A stretch of DNA of 64,000 nt from Pseudomonas sp. SG20056 (GTDB lineage: Bacteria; Pseudomonadota; Gammaproteobacteria; Pseudomonadales; Pseudomonadaceae): the NCBI RefSeq assembly GCF_031764535.1, contig NZ_CP134499.1, positions 3,658,001 through 3,722,000 on the forward strand, written 5' to 3'. Shown in pieces: positions 36,522 to 47,100 of this stretch (position 1 is the stretch's first letter; each line of letters opens with the position of its first letter). The position numbers and the translations under genes are program-made. Below the pieces are notes generated by a model, which searched no databases, was not told where the DNA came from, and was given only the letters and a program-made list of their open reading frames with translations.

Positions 36522-38100
36522 TTTCTCCCTGAGCGGGGAGCAAAGCCGGCGAATCCTGCGGCTCTATCACCTCTACCGCCTGGTTATCGGCATTACCCTG
36601 GCGCTGCTGATTTCCAGCGACCTCGACGCCCAACTGCTGGACATGATGCACCCGACGCTGTTTCGCAATGGCAGCTGGCTGTATCTGGCGCTCAACGTCC
36701 TGATCATCGCCACCGTGCGCCGCCCCAAGCGCCTGGCGCAGGTATTCAGCCTGGCACTGGTCGACGTGATTCTGCTCTGCGGCCTGTTCTATGCCGCCGG
36801 CGGCACACCCAGCGGCATCGGCAACCTGCTGATTGTCGCCGTGGCGATTGCCAATATCCTGTTGCGCGGACGTATCGGCCTACTGATTGCCGCAGTCGCC
36901 GCAACAGGCATGATCTACCTGACCTTCTACCTCAGCCTCAGCCGACCGGCTGCTGCCGCACAATACGTGCAGGCCGGCGCACTTGGCGCGCTGTGCTTTG
37001 CCGCCGCACTGTTTGTGCAGGGGCTGACACGCCGCCTGCAAGTCAGCGAAAGCCTGGCCGAGCAACGCGCCGCCGACGTGGCCAATCTGGAAGCACTCAA
37101 CGCGCTGATCCTGCAGCGGATGCGCACCGGCATTCTGGTGCTGGATGAATTACACCGCGTACTACTGGCCAACCAGGGCGCCAACCATCTGCTTGGGCAT
37201 GCCGACCTGACCGGCAAGATTCTCGACCCGCACTGCCCCGAGCTGATCAAACGCATGCAGCAATGGTCGCACAACCCCAGCCTGCGCCCCGCCAGCCTGC
37301 AGGCTGCACCCGACGGCCGAGTGCTGCAGCCGAGCTTTATCGCCCTGCAACGCGGCGAGCATAAACACACGCTGATCTTCCTCGATGACATCTCGCAGAT
37401 CGCCCAGCAGGCGCAACAGCTCAAGCTCGCCTCCCTGGGCCGCCTGACTGCCGGTATCGCCCACGAGATTCGCAACCCGTTAGGCGCAATCAGCCACGCT
37501 GCTCAGCTGCTACAGGAGTCTGAAGAACTGAAAGGTCCGGACCTACGCCTGGCGCAGATCATTCAGGATCACTCAAGACGGATGAACTTAGTGATCGAGA
37601 ACGTTCTGCAATTGTCGCGCCGGCGCCAGGCCGAACCGCAGCTGCTCGACCTGAAGTACTGGCTACACCGCTTCGCCAGCGAGTTCCGCAGCAGCGCGGC
37701 CCCCGGCCAAACTCTGCACCTAGAAACCAGCAGCGGCAGCATTCAAACTCGCATGGATCCACATCAGCTCACCCAAGTGCTGAGCAACTTGGTGGAAAAC
37801 GGCCTGCGCTACAGCGCGCAGAAAAACAGGCACGGCCAGGTCTGGCTGAAGCTGTTCCGCGACCCGGAGAGCGAGCTGCCGGTACTCGAAGTGCTGGACG
37901 ACGGCCCCGGCGTATCCGAAGAGCAGCTGCACCATCTGTTCGAACCCTTCTACACCACGGAAAACAAAGGCACCGGCCTGGGCCTGTATATTTCCCGCGA
38001 ACTGTGCGAAAGCAACCAGGCCCGCCTCGACTATAAACTTCGCGAAGGCGGCGGCAGCTGCCTACGCATCACCTTCGCCCACCCGCGCAAACTGAGCTGA
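36511..38100 (+). CDS. pilS: Type IV pilus sensor histidine kinase PilS
   Basis: A 529-aa kinase with six N-terminal membrane segments (about residues 20-185), a PAS-like region (about 195-300), the H box GIAHEIRNPLGAISH with phosphoacceptor H318, and a C-terminal ATPase domain (DDGPGVSEEQ, GTGLGLYISRELC). In P. aeruginosa PilS monitors PilA levels in the membrane and phosphorylates PilR. The start is GTG, overlapping the PP0621 gene. pilR follows three bases after its stop. Confidence 0.96.
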   Translation: MNADFSLSGEQSRRILRLYHLYRLVIGITLALLISSDLDAQLLDMMHPTLFRNGSWLYLALNVLIIATVRRPKRLAQVFSLALVDVILLCGLFYAAGGTPSGIGNLLIVAVAIANILLRGRIGLLIAAVAATGMIYLTFYLSLSRPAAAAQYVQAGALGALCFAAALFVQGLTRRLQVSESLAEQRAADVANLEALNALILQRMRTGILVLDELHRVLLANQGANHLLGHADLTGKILDPHCPELIKRMQQWSHNPSLRPASLQAAPDGRVLQPSFIALQRGEHKHTLIFLDDISQIAQQAQQLKLASLGRLTAGIAHEIRNPLGAISHAAQLLQESEELKGPDLRLAQIIQDHSRRMNLVIENVLQLSRRRQAEPQLLDLKYWLHRFASEFRSSAAPGQTLHLETSSGSIQTRMDPHQLTQVLSNLVENGLRYSAQKNRHGQVWLKLFRDPESELPVLEVLDDGPGVSEEQLHHLFEPFYTTENKGTGLGLYISRELCESNQARLDYKLREGGGSCLRITFAHPRKLS

Positions 38101-38103
38101 CCC

Positions 38104-39441
38104 ATGACCCGCCAGAGAGCCTTGATCGTCGATGACGAACCCGATATTCGCGAACTCCTGGAAATCACCTTGGGGCGCATGAAGCTCGACACCCGCAGCG
38201 CGCGCAACGTCAAGGAAGCCCGCGAATGGCTGGCCAAAGAGCCCTTCGACCTATGCCTCACTGACATGCGCCTGCCTGATGGTACCGGCCTGGAACTGGT
38301 GCAACATATTCTGCTGCGCCACCCACAAGTTCCGGTGGCAATGATCACCGCCTACGGCAGCCTGGATACCGCGATCAACGCCCTGAAAGCTGGCGCATTC
38401 GACTTTCTGACCAAGCCGGTGGATCTCGGTCGCCTGCGCGAACTGGTCGCTGCCGCCTTGCGCCTGCGCAGCGCCGATGGCGAAGAGCTGCCGGTGGACA
38501 GCCGCTTGCTCGGCGACTCACCGCCGATGAAGGCCATGCGCAAACAGATCCTCAAACTCGCGCGCAGTCAGGCACCAGTGTACATCAGCGGCGAATCTGG
38601 CAGCGGCAAGGAACTGGTCGCCCGCCTGATCCACGAGCAAGGTTCGCGCGGCGAGCAACCCTTTATCCCGGTCAACTGCGGCGCCATCCCCACCGAACTG
38701 ATGGAGAGCGAATTTTTCGGCCATAAAAAAGGCAGCTTTACGGGCGCCATTGAAGACAAACAAGGCCTGTTTCAAGCAGCCAACGGCGGCACGCTGTTCC
38801 TCGATGAGGTCGCCGACCTGCCGCTGCCGATGCAAGTTAAATTGCTACGCGCGATTCAGGAAAAAGCCGTACGCGCCGTCGGCGGGCAACAGGAGCTGAT
38901 TGTCGATGTGCGCATCCTCTGCGCCACCCACAAGGATCTGGCCGGTGAAGTCGCGGCCGGGCGCTTCCGCCAGGATTTGTACTACCGCCTCAACGTGATC
39001 GAACTGCGCGTGCCCGCCCTGCGCGAACGCCGCGAAGACATCGCCCTGCTGGCCGATATCATGCTCAAGCGCCTGGCCGACGGCACCGGCCTCAGCCCGG
39101 CAAAGCTTGATGACGACGCACTGGAGAAGCTCAAGAGCTACCGCTTCCCGGGCAACGTGCGCGAACTGGAGAACATGCTCGAGCGCGCCTACACCCTGTG
39201 CGAAGACGACCGCATCACCACCAGCGACCTGCGCCTGGCCGACAGCATGCCCATAAGCGAAAACGGCGAAGCCAATCTAGCTCAGATCGACAACCTGGAA
39301 GACTACCTGGAAGCCATCGAACGCAAATTGATCATGCAAGCCCTGGAAGAAACCCGCTGGAACCGCACTGCCGCTGCACAGCGCCTGGGCCTGAGCTTTC
39401 GCTCGATGCGTTATCGACTGAAGAAGCTCGGTATCGACTAA
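38104..39441 (+). CDS. pilR: Sigma-54-dependent response regulator PilR
   Basis: NtrC-family activator, 445 aa. The receiver domain has phosphoacceptor D54 (LCLTDMRLPDG). The AAA+ domain has Walker A GESGSGKE near 163-170, and the sigma-54 contact loop reads GSFTGA, a known variant of GAFTGA. A C-terminal Fis-type helix-turn-helix ends with RSMRYRLKKLGID. It activates pilA through RpoN; the matching TGGCAC-N5-GTGCA promoter is present upstream of pilA in this window. Confidence 0.97.
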   Translation: MTRQRALIVDDEPDIRELLEITLGRMKLDTRSARNVKEAREWLAKEPFDLCLTDMRLPDGTGLELVQHILLRHPQVPVAMITAYGSLDTAINALKAGAFDFLTKPVDLGRLRELVAAALRLRSADGEELPVDSRLLGDSPPMKAMRKQILKLARSQAPVYISGESGSGKELVARLIHEQGSRGEQPFIPVNCGAIPTELMESEFFGHKKGSFTGAIEDKQGLFQAANGGTLFLDEVADLPLPMQVKLLRAIQEKAVRAVGGQQELIVDVRILCATHKDLAGEVAAGRFRQDLYYRLNVIELRVPALRERREDIALLADIMLKRLADGTGLSPAKLDDDALEKLKSYRFPGNVRELENMLERAYTLCEDDRITTSDLRLADSMPISENGEANLAQIDNLEDYLEAIERKLIMQALEETRWNRTAAAQRLGLSFRSMRYRLKKLGID

Positions 39442-39461
39442 AGCGAGCATCCATTGTGGAA

Positions 39462-39480
39462 GGGGCTTTAACCGAGCCCC
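39462..39480. terminator. Weak terminator-like hairpin between pilR and thiO
   Basis: GGGGCT/AGCCCC stem with a 7-base loop in the convergent gap; no good T-run on either side. Confidence 0.35.
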
Positions 39481-39491
39481 CAGAGAAACGC

Positions 39492-40604
39492 TCAACCCGC
39501 CGAAGCCAATCGCCCAGTCGGCGCATAGGGTGCGGGATCCACTATCGGCTCACGCCCCAACATCAGATCAGCCAGCAACTGGCACGACGCCGGCGCCAGC
39601 ACCAGCCCATTGCGGTAATGCCCGCAGTTCAACCACAAGCCATCATGCCCCGGCACCGGCCCAATAAACGGAATGCCCTCAGGCGAACCAGGCCGCAGCC
39701 CAGCCCAATGCCCCACCACCTCGGCATCCGCCAACGCCGGCAACAACTCGACTGCGGACGCTTTCAGGCTGGCCAACGCCTCGTCGGTCGGCGTTTTGTC
39801 GAAACCCGCATGCTCAAGCGTGCTGCCAATCAGAATATGTCCGTCACGCCGCGGAATTGCATAACGCCCTTTGGCTAGAACGATGGCTGGGAGAAAGTCT
39901 TCGCGGCACTTGTACAGAATCATCTGCCCCTTAACCGGCACTACCGGCAACTCGATGCCAAGGGTCGCCATCAGCTCGCCACTCCAGGCACCGGCAGTCA
40001 GCACCACCTGATCGGCATACATATCACCCTGTGCAGTGTGCACACCTGTGATACGCCCACCCTCGCGAATAAACCCACTCACTGCACAATGCTCATGCAA
40101 GGTGACATTCGGCATTTGCTGCAACGCAGCGCGCAGCGCTTTGACCAAACGCGGATTACGCACATTAGCCACATCCGCCATCTGCAAGGCCCGCCCGAAG
40201 CCTTCAGCCAACGCCGGCACTGCCCGCTCTACCGCTGCGACATCCACACGCTGCAGAGGCCGCCCCTCACGCTGCGCCCAAGCGAGCGCCTCAGCATCGT
40301 CGTCAAGATCAAGCCAGTACAGGCCCGTGACATATACCTCGGGATCAATCTGCGTCTGCGCCAACAACTGCTCACCCAAACGAGGATAAAAATCCTGCGA
40401 CCAATGCGCCAATGCCGTTACCGCAGGACTGTAACGCCAGGGGTAGAGCGGCGAGACGATTCCGCCCCCGGCCCAAGAAGACTCGCGCCCCATCTGCTCA
40501 GCAGCATCTAGAACAGAAACATGGAATCCAACATTTGCCAGACGCAGAGCCGACAACAAGCCAATGACCCCAGCACCTACAACTACGACCCGACTCACGC
40601 TCAC
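39492..40604 (-). CDS. thiO: Glycine/D-amino acid oxidase ThiO
   Basis: FAD enzyme (370 aa) of the DAO family that oxidises glycine to iminoglycine for the thiazole ring of thiamine. FAD motif VVVVGAGVIGLLSALRLA at about residues 6-23, ESSWAGGGIVSPLYPWRY (isoalloxazine contact), and the C-terminal LWLNCGHYRNGLVLAPAS typical of ThiO. P. aeruginosa carries the orthologue PA4548 in the same place between pilR and fimT. Other thiamine genes are not nearby. D-amino acid dehydrogenase activity is a less likely alternative. Confidence 0.92.
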   Translation of the reverse strand: MSVSRVVVVGAGVIGLLSALRLANVGFHVSVLDAAEQMGRESSWAGGGIVSPLYPWRYSPAVTALAHWSQDFYPRLGEQLLAQTQIDPEVYVTGLYWLDLDDDAEALAWAQREGRPLQRVDVAAVERAVPALAEGFGRALQMADVANVRNPRLVKALRAALQQMPNVTLHEHCAVSGFIREGGRITGVHTAQGDMYADQVVLTAGAWSGELMATLGIELPVVPVKGQMILYKCREDFLPAIVLAKGRYAIPRRDGHILIGSTLEHAGFDKTPTDEALASLKASAVELLPALADAEVVGHWAGLRPGSPEGIPFIGPVPGHDGLWLNCGHYRNGLVLAPASCQLLADLMLGREPIVDPAPYAPTGRLASAG

Positions 40605-40709
40605 TCAATCTGACTCCAATCACCTACAACACGACACGCCAAAGGCTACAGGCACATTAACTGCCAAAAACCACACTTAACCGCTCAAAGAACTCTTCAG
40701 GTGTTCAGG

Positions 40710-41252
40710 ATGAACCCAAAAACCGCATATGGATTATCGATTGTTGAAATGCTGTACACCCTAGCGATCATCTCGGTACTTAGTATCGGCGCAACACATA
40801 CTCAAGCGATGCTCAACAAACAGCGTCTTTACGATTCTCAGAGCAGCCTACACCTACTGATCCGTCGCGCCCGCCATGACGCCCTCATCTCGCGAACACG
40901 CATAACTCTATGCGCACTAACAGAGACAGGCACCTGCAAACAAGACTGGACGGGCAGTATTAGCGCCTTCACAGATCACAATGGCAATCGTCAACTTGAC
41001 TTAACTGAGCTGGAGTTTTCCAGAGTTGACCTTCACCCCAGCCTCATTCTGGCCTGGAAAGGCATGAAACCCACCAACTCTATCCACTTCAGCCCAGTAG
41101 GGGTCACATTCGTCAGCAACGGCACATTCACCCTGTGCCTCCCTCAGCATAAGGAAACCGTAAAGCTAGTGATCAATAAACAAGGCCGTACACGCTCGGA
41201 GCTTACAACCCAAGCCTGCAAAGACGGAAAGACCACTCAACCGGACAATTGA
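40710..41252 (+). CDS. fimT: Minor pilin FimT
   Basis: GspH/FimT-family pseudopilin, 180 aa. Leader MNPKTAYG, then LSIVEMLYTLAIISVLSIGA with Glu at +5, and a C-terminal GspH domain with Cys pairs. In P. aeruginosa FimT is not essential for pili, but FimT of related species binds DNA during transformation. It is first in the minor-pilin row. The ATG at 40710 is preferred to a GTG three codons before it. FimT and FimU are related; gene order decides the name. Confidence 0.88.
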   Translation: MNPKTAYGLSIVEMLYTLAIISVLSIGATHTQAMLNKQRLYDSQSSLHLLIRRARHDALISRTRITLCALTETGTCKQDWTGSISAFTDHNGNRQLDLTELEFSRVDLHPSLILAWKGMKPTNSIHFSPVGVTFVSNGTFTLCLPQHKETVKLVINKQGRTRSELTTQACKDGKTTQPDN

Positions 41253-41330
41253 ACCAGCTATCACACCGCTCTTGAGTAGTCAGACTCATCTGAAGACTAT
41301 GACAATGAAAGTTTCCCCAAGAGAGCTGTC

Positions 41331-41855
41331 ATGCCAAGAGTCAAAGGCTTCACCCTCATCGAGCTGATGATCGCCATCGCCATTCTCGGCATTATCGTCG
41401 GCCTAGCGGCACCAGCCATGAGCGATTTTGCAGTACGCCAACGCGTTAGCGGGCAAGCCAGCGAAATAATGCTGGCACTGGCGTTTGCCAGATCCGAAGC
41501 GGTTAAACAAAATAGAGAAGTCGTTATCCTTCCGGCCACAAATTCCGCTACCGGCTGGAGTGATGGCTGGTGCGTTGGTCTGGCCAGTGGTACCGACGCG
41601 ATGAGCAATTGTGACGACCCAGATCGCCTTCGCGACTTTTCAGCATCTACCGGCGTAACTATCACCAGCGCATTCCTGGAGACATCACCACGCCTGACAT
41701 TTCAGCGTGACGGCACCTGTTCACTCTGTGGCAGCAACCCGTTCAACATAACCTCAGCCAACCTTAAAGCAACCAGCACTGATGCGCGCTGTGTCAGTGT
41801 CACCCGTCAAGGTCGCGCAAGTTTGACCAAAATCACACGCGACGCCTCATGCTAA
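41331..41855 (+). CDS. fimU: Minor pilin FimU
   Basis: GspH-family minor pilin, 174 aa. Six-residue leader MPRVKG, mature [20 protein letters not shown] with Glu at +5, then a soluble domain with several cysteines (WCVGL, CSLCG). FimU belongs to the priming complex with PilV, PilW, PilX and PilE that starts pilus assembly under PilY1. It begins 78 bases after fimT; pilV follows closely. Confidence 0.93.
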   Translation: MPRVKGFTLIELMIAIAILGIIVGLAAPAMSDFAVRQRVSGQASEIMLALAFARSEAVKQNREVVILPATNSATGWSDGWCVGLASGTDAMSNCDDPDRLRDFSASTGVTITSAFLETSPRLTFQRDGTCSLCGSNPFNITSANLKATSTDARCVSVTRQGRASLTKITRDASC

Positions 41856-41869
41856 CAAGGAAAACCAAT

Positions 41870-42433
41870 ATGCTTCTTGCATCTAAAAATGAAGCTGGCA
41901 GCTCTATGATTGAAGTGCTGGTCACCTTATTGGTATTCACCGTTGGCATGCTCGGCCTTGCAGCTTTGCAACTCAACGCACTGCAAGGGTCTAGCGATAG
42001 CGCACAACGCTCACAGACTACTTGGTTACTTCAAGATATTGCTGAGCGAATCAGGGCTAACCCCGAAGGTACTGCAACTGCCTATGCAACCGCCCCCGAC
42101 TGCACCGCCCTACCAGCAAAACGTTGTGCTGACTTTTACAACCCGGGCACGTCGGCAAAAGTCTCCGCCGCACAATGCACCGCATCTGAAATGGCAGCAT
42201 TCGATCGCTGGGAATCCCAATGCAGCTATTCCGCCATTGCCACTTACAACACAATCAATGCCCGCTTCACCAGCCGCGATTTCATCAACGCACCAACTGC
42301 AGGTACCACTGTATCCATTGCAAACAACGGTAATGTTCTCACTTTGCAGGGCTTTTGGCTTGGTAAGGCCGATAACGCAAAAGGCACTGCTGACCAGAAC
42401 TCGCAAACAACTGCTATGAGGATACAGCGATGA
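41870..42433 (+). CDS. pilV: Minor pilin PilV
   Basis: Minor pilin of 187 aa. The ATG at 41870 is preferred because AAGGA lies about eight bases upstream; a start at 41849 would overlap the fimU stop. Leader MLLASKNEAG, then SSMIEVLVTLLVFTVGMLGL with Glu at +5. ALQLNALQGSSDSAQRSQTT is typical of PilV. The stop overlaps the pilW ATG by four bases. PilV joins the tip priming complex. Confidence 0.93.
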   Translation: MLLASKNEAGSSMIEVLVTLLVFTVGMLGLAALQLNALQGSSDSAQRSQTTWLLQDIAERIRANPEGTATAYATAPDCTALPAKRCADFYNPGTSAKVSAAQCTASEMAAFDRWESQCSYSAIATYNTINARFTSRDFINAPTAGTTVSIANNGNVLTLQGFWLGKADNAKGTADQNSQTTAMRIQR

Positions 42434-43254
42434 TCAGGCCTACTCAGCTACGGCGGCTGCAAATCGGCCTCTCTATTGTTGAACTAATGGTTGCATTGGC
42501 ATTAGGCCTATTGCTAATGACTGGCGTCATTCAGGTATTCCTATCAAGCCGCCAAACCTATTCAGCCAATGAAGCCATGGGCCGCATGCAGGAAAACGGG
42601 CGCTTTGCATTGGAGTTTATTGCCCGTAGCGCACGCCAGGCAGGTTATGTTGAGCCGATCTACATGTCAGGAAAACCTCTGCCACTAGTTCGCCCCGCAT
42701 GCGCAGGACTGCCCGGCACTATTCCAACGACACTCTGCACAACCCAGGGCGCAGGCAGCGGATCCGACAGTGTCGGTTTCGTCATGCAACCTAGCGTTAC
42801 TGATGGTGCCCGACGTGACTGCCTCGGCAACACAATTGCCGATGATGATGTACTGATCATCAACCATTTCGAAATTATTCCCGCAACAGGAACTCAACCA
42901 GCAGCTCTTGGCTGCCGTGCATACAAATATAACGGAACAAACCCCGATGGTTGGACCTCAGGTCCTGCCGCACAAGAACTCATTTCCGGGATTGATAGCC
43001 TGCAAGTCCTTTACGGCATTACCACTGCAGGGGACTCACGCAGCGCAAACCAGTACGTATCAGCTGATCGTGTTACCGACTGGAACAAGGTGCGTGCGGT
43101 GCGCATCGCTGTACTGGCCAATTCAGTCGACAACCTAACGCCTGCACCCGCGAACCGCAACTTTGCCCTTCTTGACGCGGCACCAATTGCGATTGCAGAT
43201 AATCGTGCTCGGCAAATCTTCACCACAACGATTCAGCTCAAAAATACCGACTGA
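42430..43254 (+). CDS. pilW: Minor pilin PilW
   Basis: Minor pilin of 274 aa, the largest of the set as usual. Leader of 13 residues ends in G; mature LSIVELMVALALGLLLMTGV with Glu at +5. The segment FALEFIARSARQAGYVEP is strongly PilW-like. Coupled to pilV by a 4-base overlap, with pilX starting 11 bases after its stop. Confidence 0.94.
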   Translation: MIRPTQLRRLQIGLSIVELMVALALGLLLMTGVIQVFLSSRQTYSANEAMGRMQENGRFALEFIARSARQAGYVEPIYMSGKPLPLVRPACAGLPGTIPTTLCTTQGAGSGSDSVGFVMQPSVTDGARRDCLGNTIADDDVLIINHFEIIPATGTQPAALGCRAYKYNGTNPDGWTSGPAAQELISGIDSLQVLYGITTAGDSRSANQYVSADRVTDWNKVRAVRIAVLANSVDNLTPAPANRNFALLDAAPIAIADNRARQIFTTTIQLKNTD

Positions 43255-43264
43255 GGCTACCCAA

Positions 43265-43798
43265 ATGCGTCGATTTAATGTTCCAAAGCGCGCTCAACAG
43301 GGTGCGACCTTAATTGTGGCGTTGGTATTTTTGCTGGTACTGACCATAGCAGGCGTAACTGCGATGCGTTTTTCAACATTTGAGGAGCGTATGGCCAGCA
43401 ATACCCAGTTCCGCAACCAGGTTTTTCAACAAGCTCAAAGTGAAATTCGCGCACAGCTTCTGGCTTTCAATACTAACTTAGCCAACCGCGCCCCCTTACT
43501 TGTTGCAATGGGAAAAAATGTCGCAGCTCGCGATTCCGATGCACTGCTTGCTGACCCAAGCCTGAAGTCATTACCCACAACAGCACGAGAAGTTCAAGCA
43601 TTAACCCCTAGAATGGATGCAACCGGCGACAATATCGCTTCAAACACCGTGCGCTACGTGCAAGAAGGCCCCTGTGATGACGGGTCCAGCGCAGAGAAAT
43701 TCGTCTGTGTCCGTTTTGAAATGTCCGCTCGCGCCGAGACTGCAGGGGGAAGTTTCTCCTCACAATCCCAAGGGCTAAGCTTCCAGAATAACAAATGA
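43265..43798 (+). CDS. pilX: Minor pilin PilX
   Basis: GspK/PilX-type protein of 177 aa. The leader ends QQG and the mature N-terminus reads ATLIVALVFLLVLTIAGV, lacking Glu at +5, as is normal for PilX. Such Glu-less subunits sit at the top of the filament. FEERMASNTQFRNQVFQQAQ is the classic PilX segment. The ATG at 43265 (MRRFNVPKRAQQG) is chosen; upstream in-frame sequence lies inside pilW. Next comes an unusual small secreted protein gene. Confidence 0.93.
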   Translation: MRRFNVPKRAQQGATLIVALVFLLVLTIAGVTAMRFSTFEERMASNTQFRNQVFQQAQSEIRAQLLAFNTNLANRAPLLVAMGKNVAARDSDALLADPSLKSLPTTAREVQALTPRMDATGDNIASNTVRYVQEGPCDDGSSAEKFVCVRFEMSARAETAGGSFSSQSQGLSFQNNK

Positions 43799-43808
43799 GG
43801 TTATAAGC

Positions 43809-44141
43809 ATGAAAAATCTAATTACTTACTTACTTGCCGGCATGCTTTTAACCCTATCTGTGCATGCCGAAGAAAAAAATGATGAAGTACTGTTAGTTGT
43901 TATTGAAGCAGACAAATTCATGATCAACTGGAGTCCATCGGGCGAAACGCTGGGCCGCGCGATTGTTTACCGTTGCGCCGAATGTGAACCAGAAACCATG
44001 AGCTTTGGCCCACATACAGAATTCTACATTAATGAACAACCGCGCCCGATCAATGAGATCGGCAATAAAGTGGACTGGACCGGCCTCATTACCGTGACCA
44101 ATAAAGAACCCACTAAAGTCATCAGATTCACGGCTTATTGA
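43809..44141 (+). CDS. Unrecognised small secreted protein between pilX and pilY1
   Basis: A 110-aa protein with a clear signal peptide (MKNLITYLLAGMLLTLSVHA, cleavage before EEKND) and a mature part of about 90 residues that looks all-beta, with a close cysteine pair (YRCAECEPE). It sits 10 bases after pilX and 21 bases before the pilY1 ATG, with coding composition like its neighbours, so it is part of the operon. In P. aeruginosa a 115-aa protein, PilY2, lies after pilY1; here nothing lies there. This gene may be a relocated PilY2 equivalent or a lineage-specific PilY1 partner. No function can be assigned. Confidence 0.78.
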   Translation: MKNLITYLLAGMLLTLSVHAEEKNDEVLLVVIEADKFMINWSPSGETLGRAIVYRCAECEPETMSFGPHTEFYINEQPRPINEIGNKVDWTGLITVTNKEPTKVIRFTAY

Positions 44142-44162
44142 TTGGCGCACGGGAGAATTAGC

Positions 44163-47100
44163 ATGAAAAGCTTTAAACCACTCGCACTTGGTGCCAGCGC
44201 ATTTGTCTATAGTCTGCTGACATTACAAATAGCAATGGCCGACGATACCGAAATATATGTACCCAAAGACTTGCCTGCCGACCAGCAAGTTCGCCCAAAC
44301 ATCATGTTTGTGCTTGACTCTTCCGGCTCAATGGGCAGCGGTGTGGCCAACTCTGGAGGCAAAAACCGAAACGAAGTAATGCGTGACGTGGTAAAAAATC
44401 TAATCGACCAATTGAAGACCAAGGAAGATGTCAACGTCGGCTTTATGCGCTATGACGGCAATGACGGTGGCTATGTACTTAGCCCGGTTCAGCGCCTGAC
44501 TGCAAAAAATGCAAAAAGTATGAAAGACACCGTAGATGACATCCCTGCAAGCGGGAATACACCGCTGCTGGAAACCTACTACGAGTCATACCTCTATATG
44601 ACCGGACAAAACAGATTCTGGGGCGACAAGAGCGTTAAGGCCTCACGCAATGGCGAGACCTATAAATCACCAATCGAGCACAGCTGCCAGCAGTCACATA
44701 TCATCTATCTAACTGATGGCGAGCCTACTGTCGACCAAGGCTCCAATGCAGCAGTTAAAACCCTTGTCACCAACAAGAATACTCTTTACCCAGCATCTAG
44801 CTGCGGCTCAGGCAACGGTCAATGCCTACCCCATTTAGCTGAATATATGGCTAATCAGGACCTGTTTCCGGCACCCGCGCCATTCGACGATCCAACCAAC
44901 CGTAAGCAGTCAGTGACGTCACACTTCATTGGTTTCTCCGTAAACCTTGCACTGCTGAAAAATGCCGCTGAGGCGGGGGGCGGCAAGTACTACACTACAG
45001 GCGACGTATCTGGACTAACTGACGCACTTAAAGCCATCGTTCAAGATATCAGCGCTGAAAACACCTCCTTCGCCACGCCTAGCGTTGCGGTAAGTGCATT
45101 CAACAACCTGGGTTTCCGTAACGACCTTTATTACGCCCTGTTCCGTCCTGCAGAAGGCGCAAACTGGCCAGGTAACGTGAAGCGCTACAAACTGTCCAAG
45201 GATGGAAGCGGCAACCCGTTGATTGTCGACAAAAATGGCAACGCTGCTATTGACGACACTACCGGTTTCTTCAGAAACAGCGCCTCCAGCTTCTGGTCCG
45301 TGGAGGATGGCAGTGATGTGGCCAAAGGTGGTGTGGCCGGCCGCCTACTCAACCCCGATACCCGAAAAATATTTACCTGGACAGCAGCTGACAGAACGCC
45401 AAGCGCCAGCGCAGGCGTTACAGGTTCTCAAGCCCTTGATATTGCTGCGCATCGCCTGATCACCGGCAACACAGCGGTAACGCAAGCAATGCTAGGGGCC
45501 AGCACCAACACATTACGCACCAATTTTATTAACTGGGCGCGTGGAAAGAAAACTGACGGAACAAACCGACTTGCTATTGCTGACGTCCTACACAATGAGC
45601 CAAAGCTGGTTGCTTATGTAACTGATGAAGACCTCGCGCGAGTAAATAATTCGCCAGCGACCTCAACCGAAAAACTATTTATGTTCTTCGGCTCCAACGA
45701 AGGTTTTATCCACGCGATAGATCCTACAACTGGCGATGAGAAGTTTGCATTTATCCCCAAAGAGCTCCTGGGTAACCCCGGAAATTATCTGAGCGATGCA
45801 AAAGGCTCATCTAATAAGAAATATGGTATGGATGGCCAGATCAACCTCTGGACTGAGTACCGCACGCCAACAGCAGACGATATCGCCAACAAAAAACGCA
45901 CACTTAACAAAGCCTATCTCTATGCAGGTATGCGTCGTGGCGGCAGCAACTATTATTCACTCGACGTAACCAATATTGACGCCCCCGCCCTCAAGTGGCT
46001 TATTAAAGGTGCATACTCCGCAACACCCACTCCAGGTTTTGAAAAACTGGGGCTGACTTTCTCTGCACCAAAGCTGGCTGACATCAAGATCAACGGAACT
46101 AAAACCAAGGTACTGATCTTTAGCGGCGGCTATGACAGGGAGCAAGACAACATAGGCACCAACGTTCCGAAAAATGACAGCGTTGGTAATAGCCTATTTA
46201 TTGTAGATGCAGAAACCGGAAAACTTCTCTGGCGCGCCGGCAACACCGGCGACAACAGCGCGACCCTGAATGTTGCCAACATGACCAACAGCATGCCGGC
46301 TGACCCAACTATCGTGGATATTAGTGGTGACGGCTTAGCCGACATCATTTATGCCTCAGACCTACGCGGCCAGATATTCCGCTTTGATATCAACAACGCT
46401 AATACCAGCCTCACATCACTTGCTACTGGTGGACGAATTGCCAGCCTTGCAGGAGCAACTGCGGCTGACAACAGACGCTTCTTCAACTCCCCAGACGTAG
46501 CCTTGATCCGCGAGCGCGGTGGTAAAACATATTTCACCATATCAATTGGTTCAGGTTTCCGTGAAAGTCCACTTAATACCGAGACGGATGACCGCTTCTA
46601 CGTTTTGCGCGACAGCAATGTCTTCAGCAAACCCACTACCTATACCACTATCGTAGAAAGCGACCTGATCAACGTAAGCGGGGTTAACCTCAGCGACACC
46701 GAATCAGCAGCCATTCTTGCGGAAATTGCCAAGCTTGAAGGGCTTATGGCCACGCTGAACCTTGCGCTGAGCACCGCTCAAGAAAACTTTGCCAGCTACA
46801 AAGCCGGGATCGGTCATACAGCCAAGCAGAACGCGGCAATACAAGCGTTAAGTGACGCCAATGACAAGCAGCGTGAGATTGATGAAATTCTTGGCAACGA
46901 CCCTTACCTGCTTGAACATGTAAGCAATACACGCAACCAAAGCACCCTGCAGGACAGCTTGGTACTGGCACAGCAAACACTGACTGAACTTGAACAGCTG
47001 CGCGTTAATATTCAAGGCCAAGCAGATGCAGGCGATGTTGGCATTCTGGATGGTGAGCGCCTGGCTGCAGAGACTGCATTGACTGCCGCCATCGCAGCTT

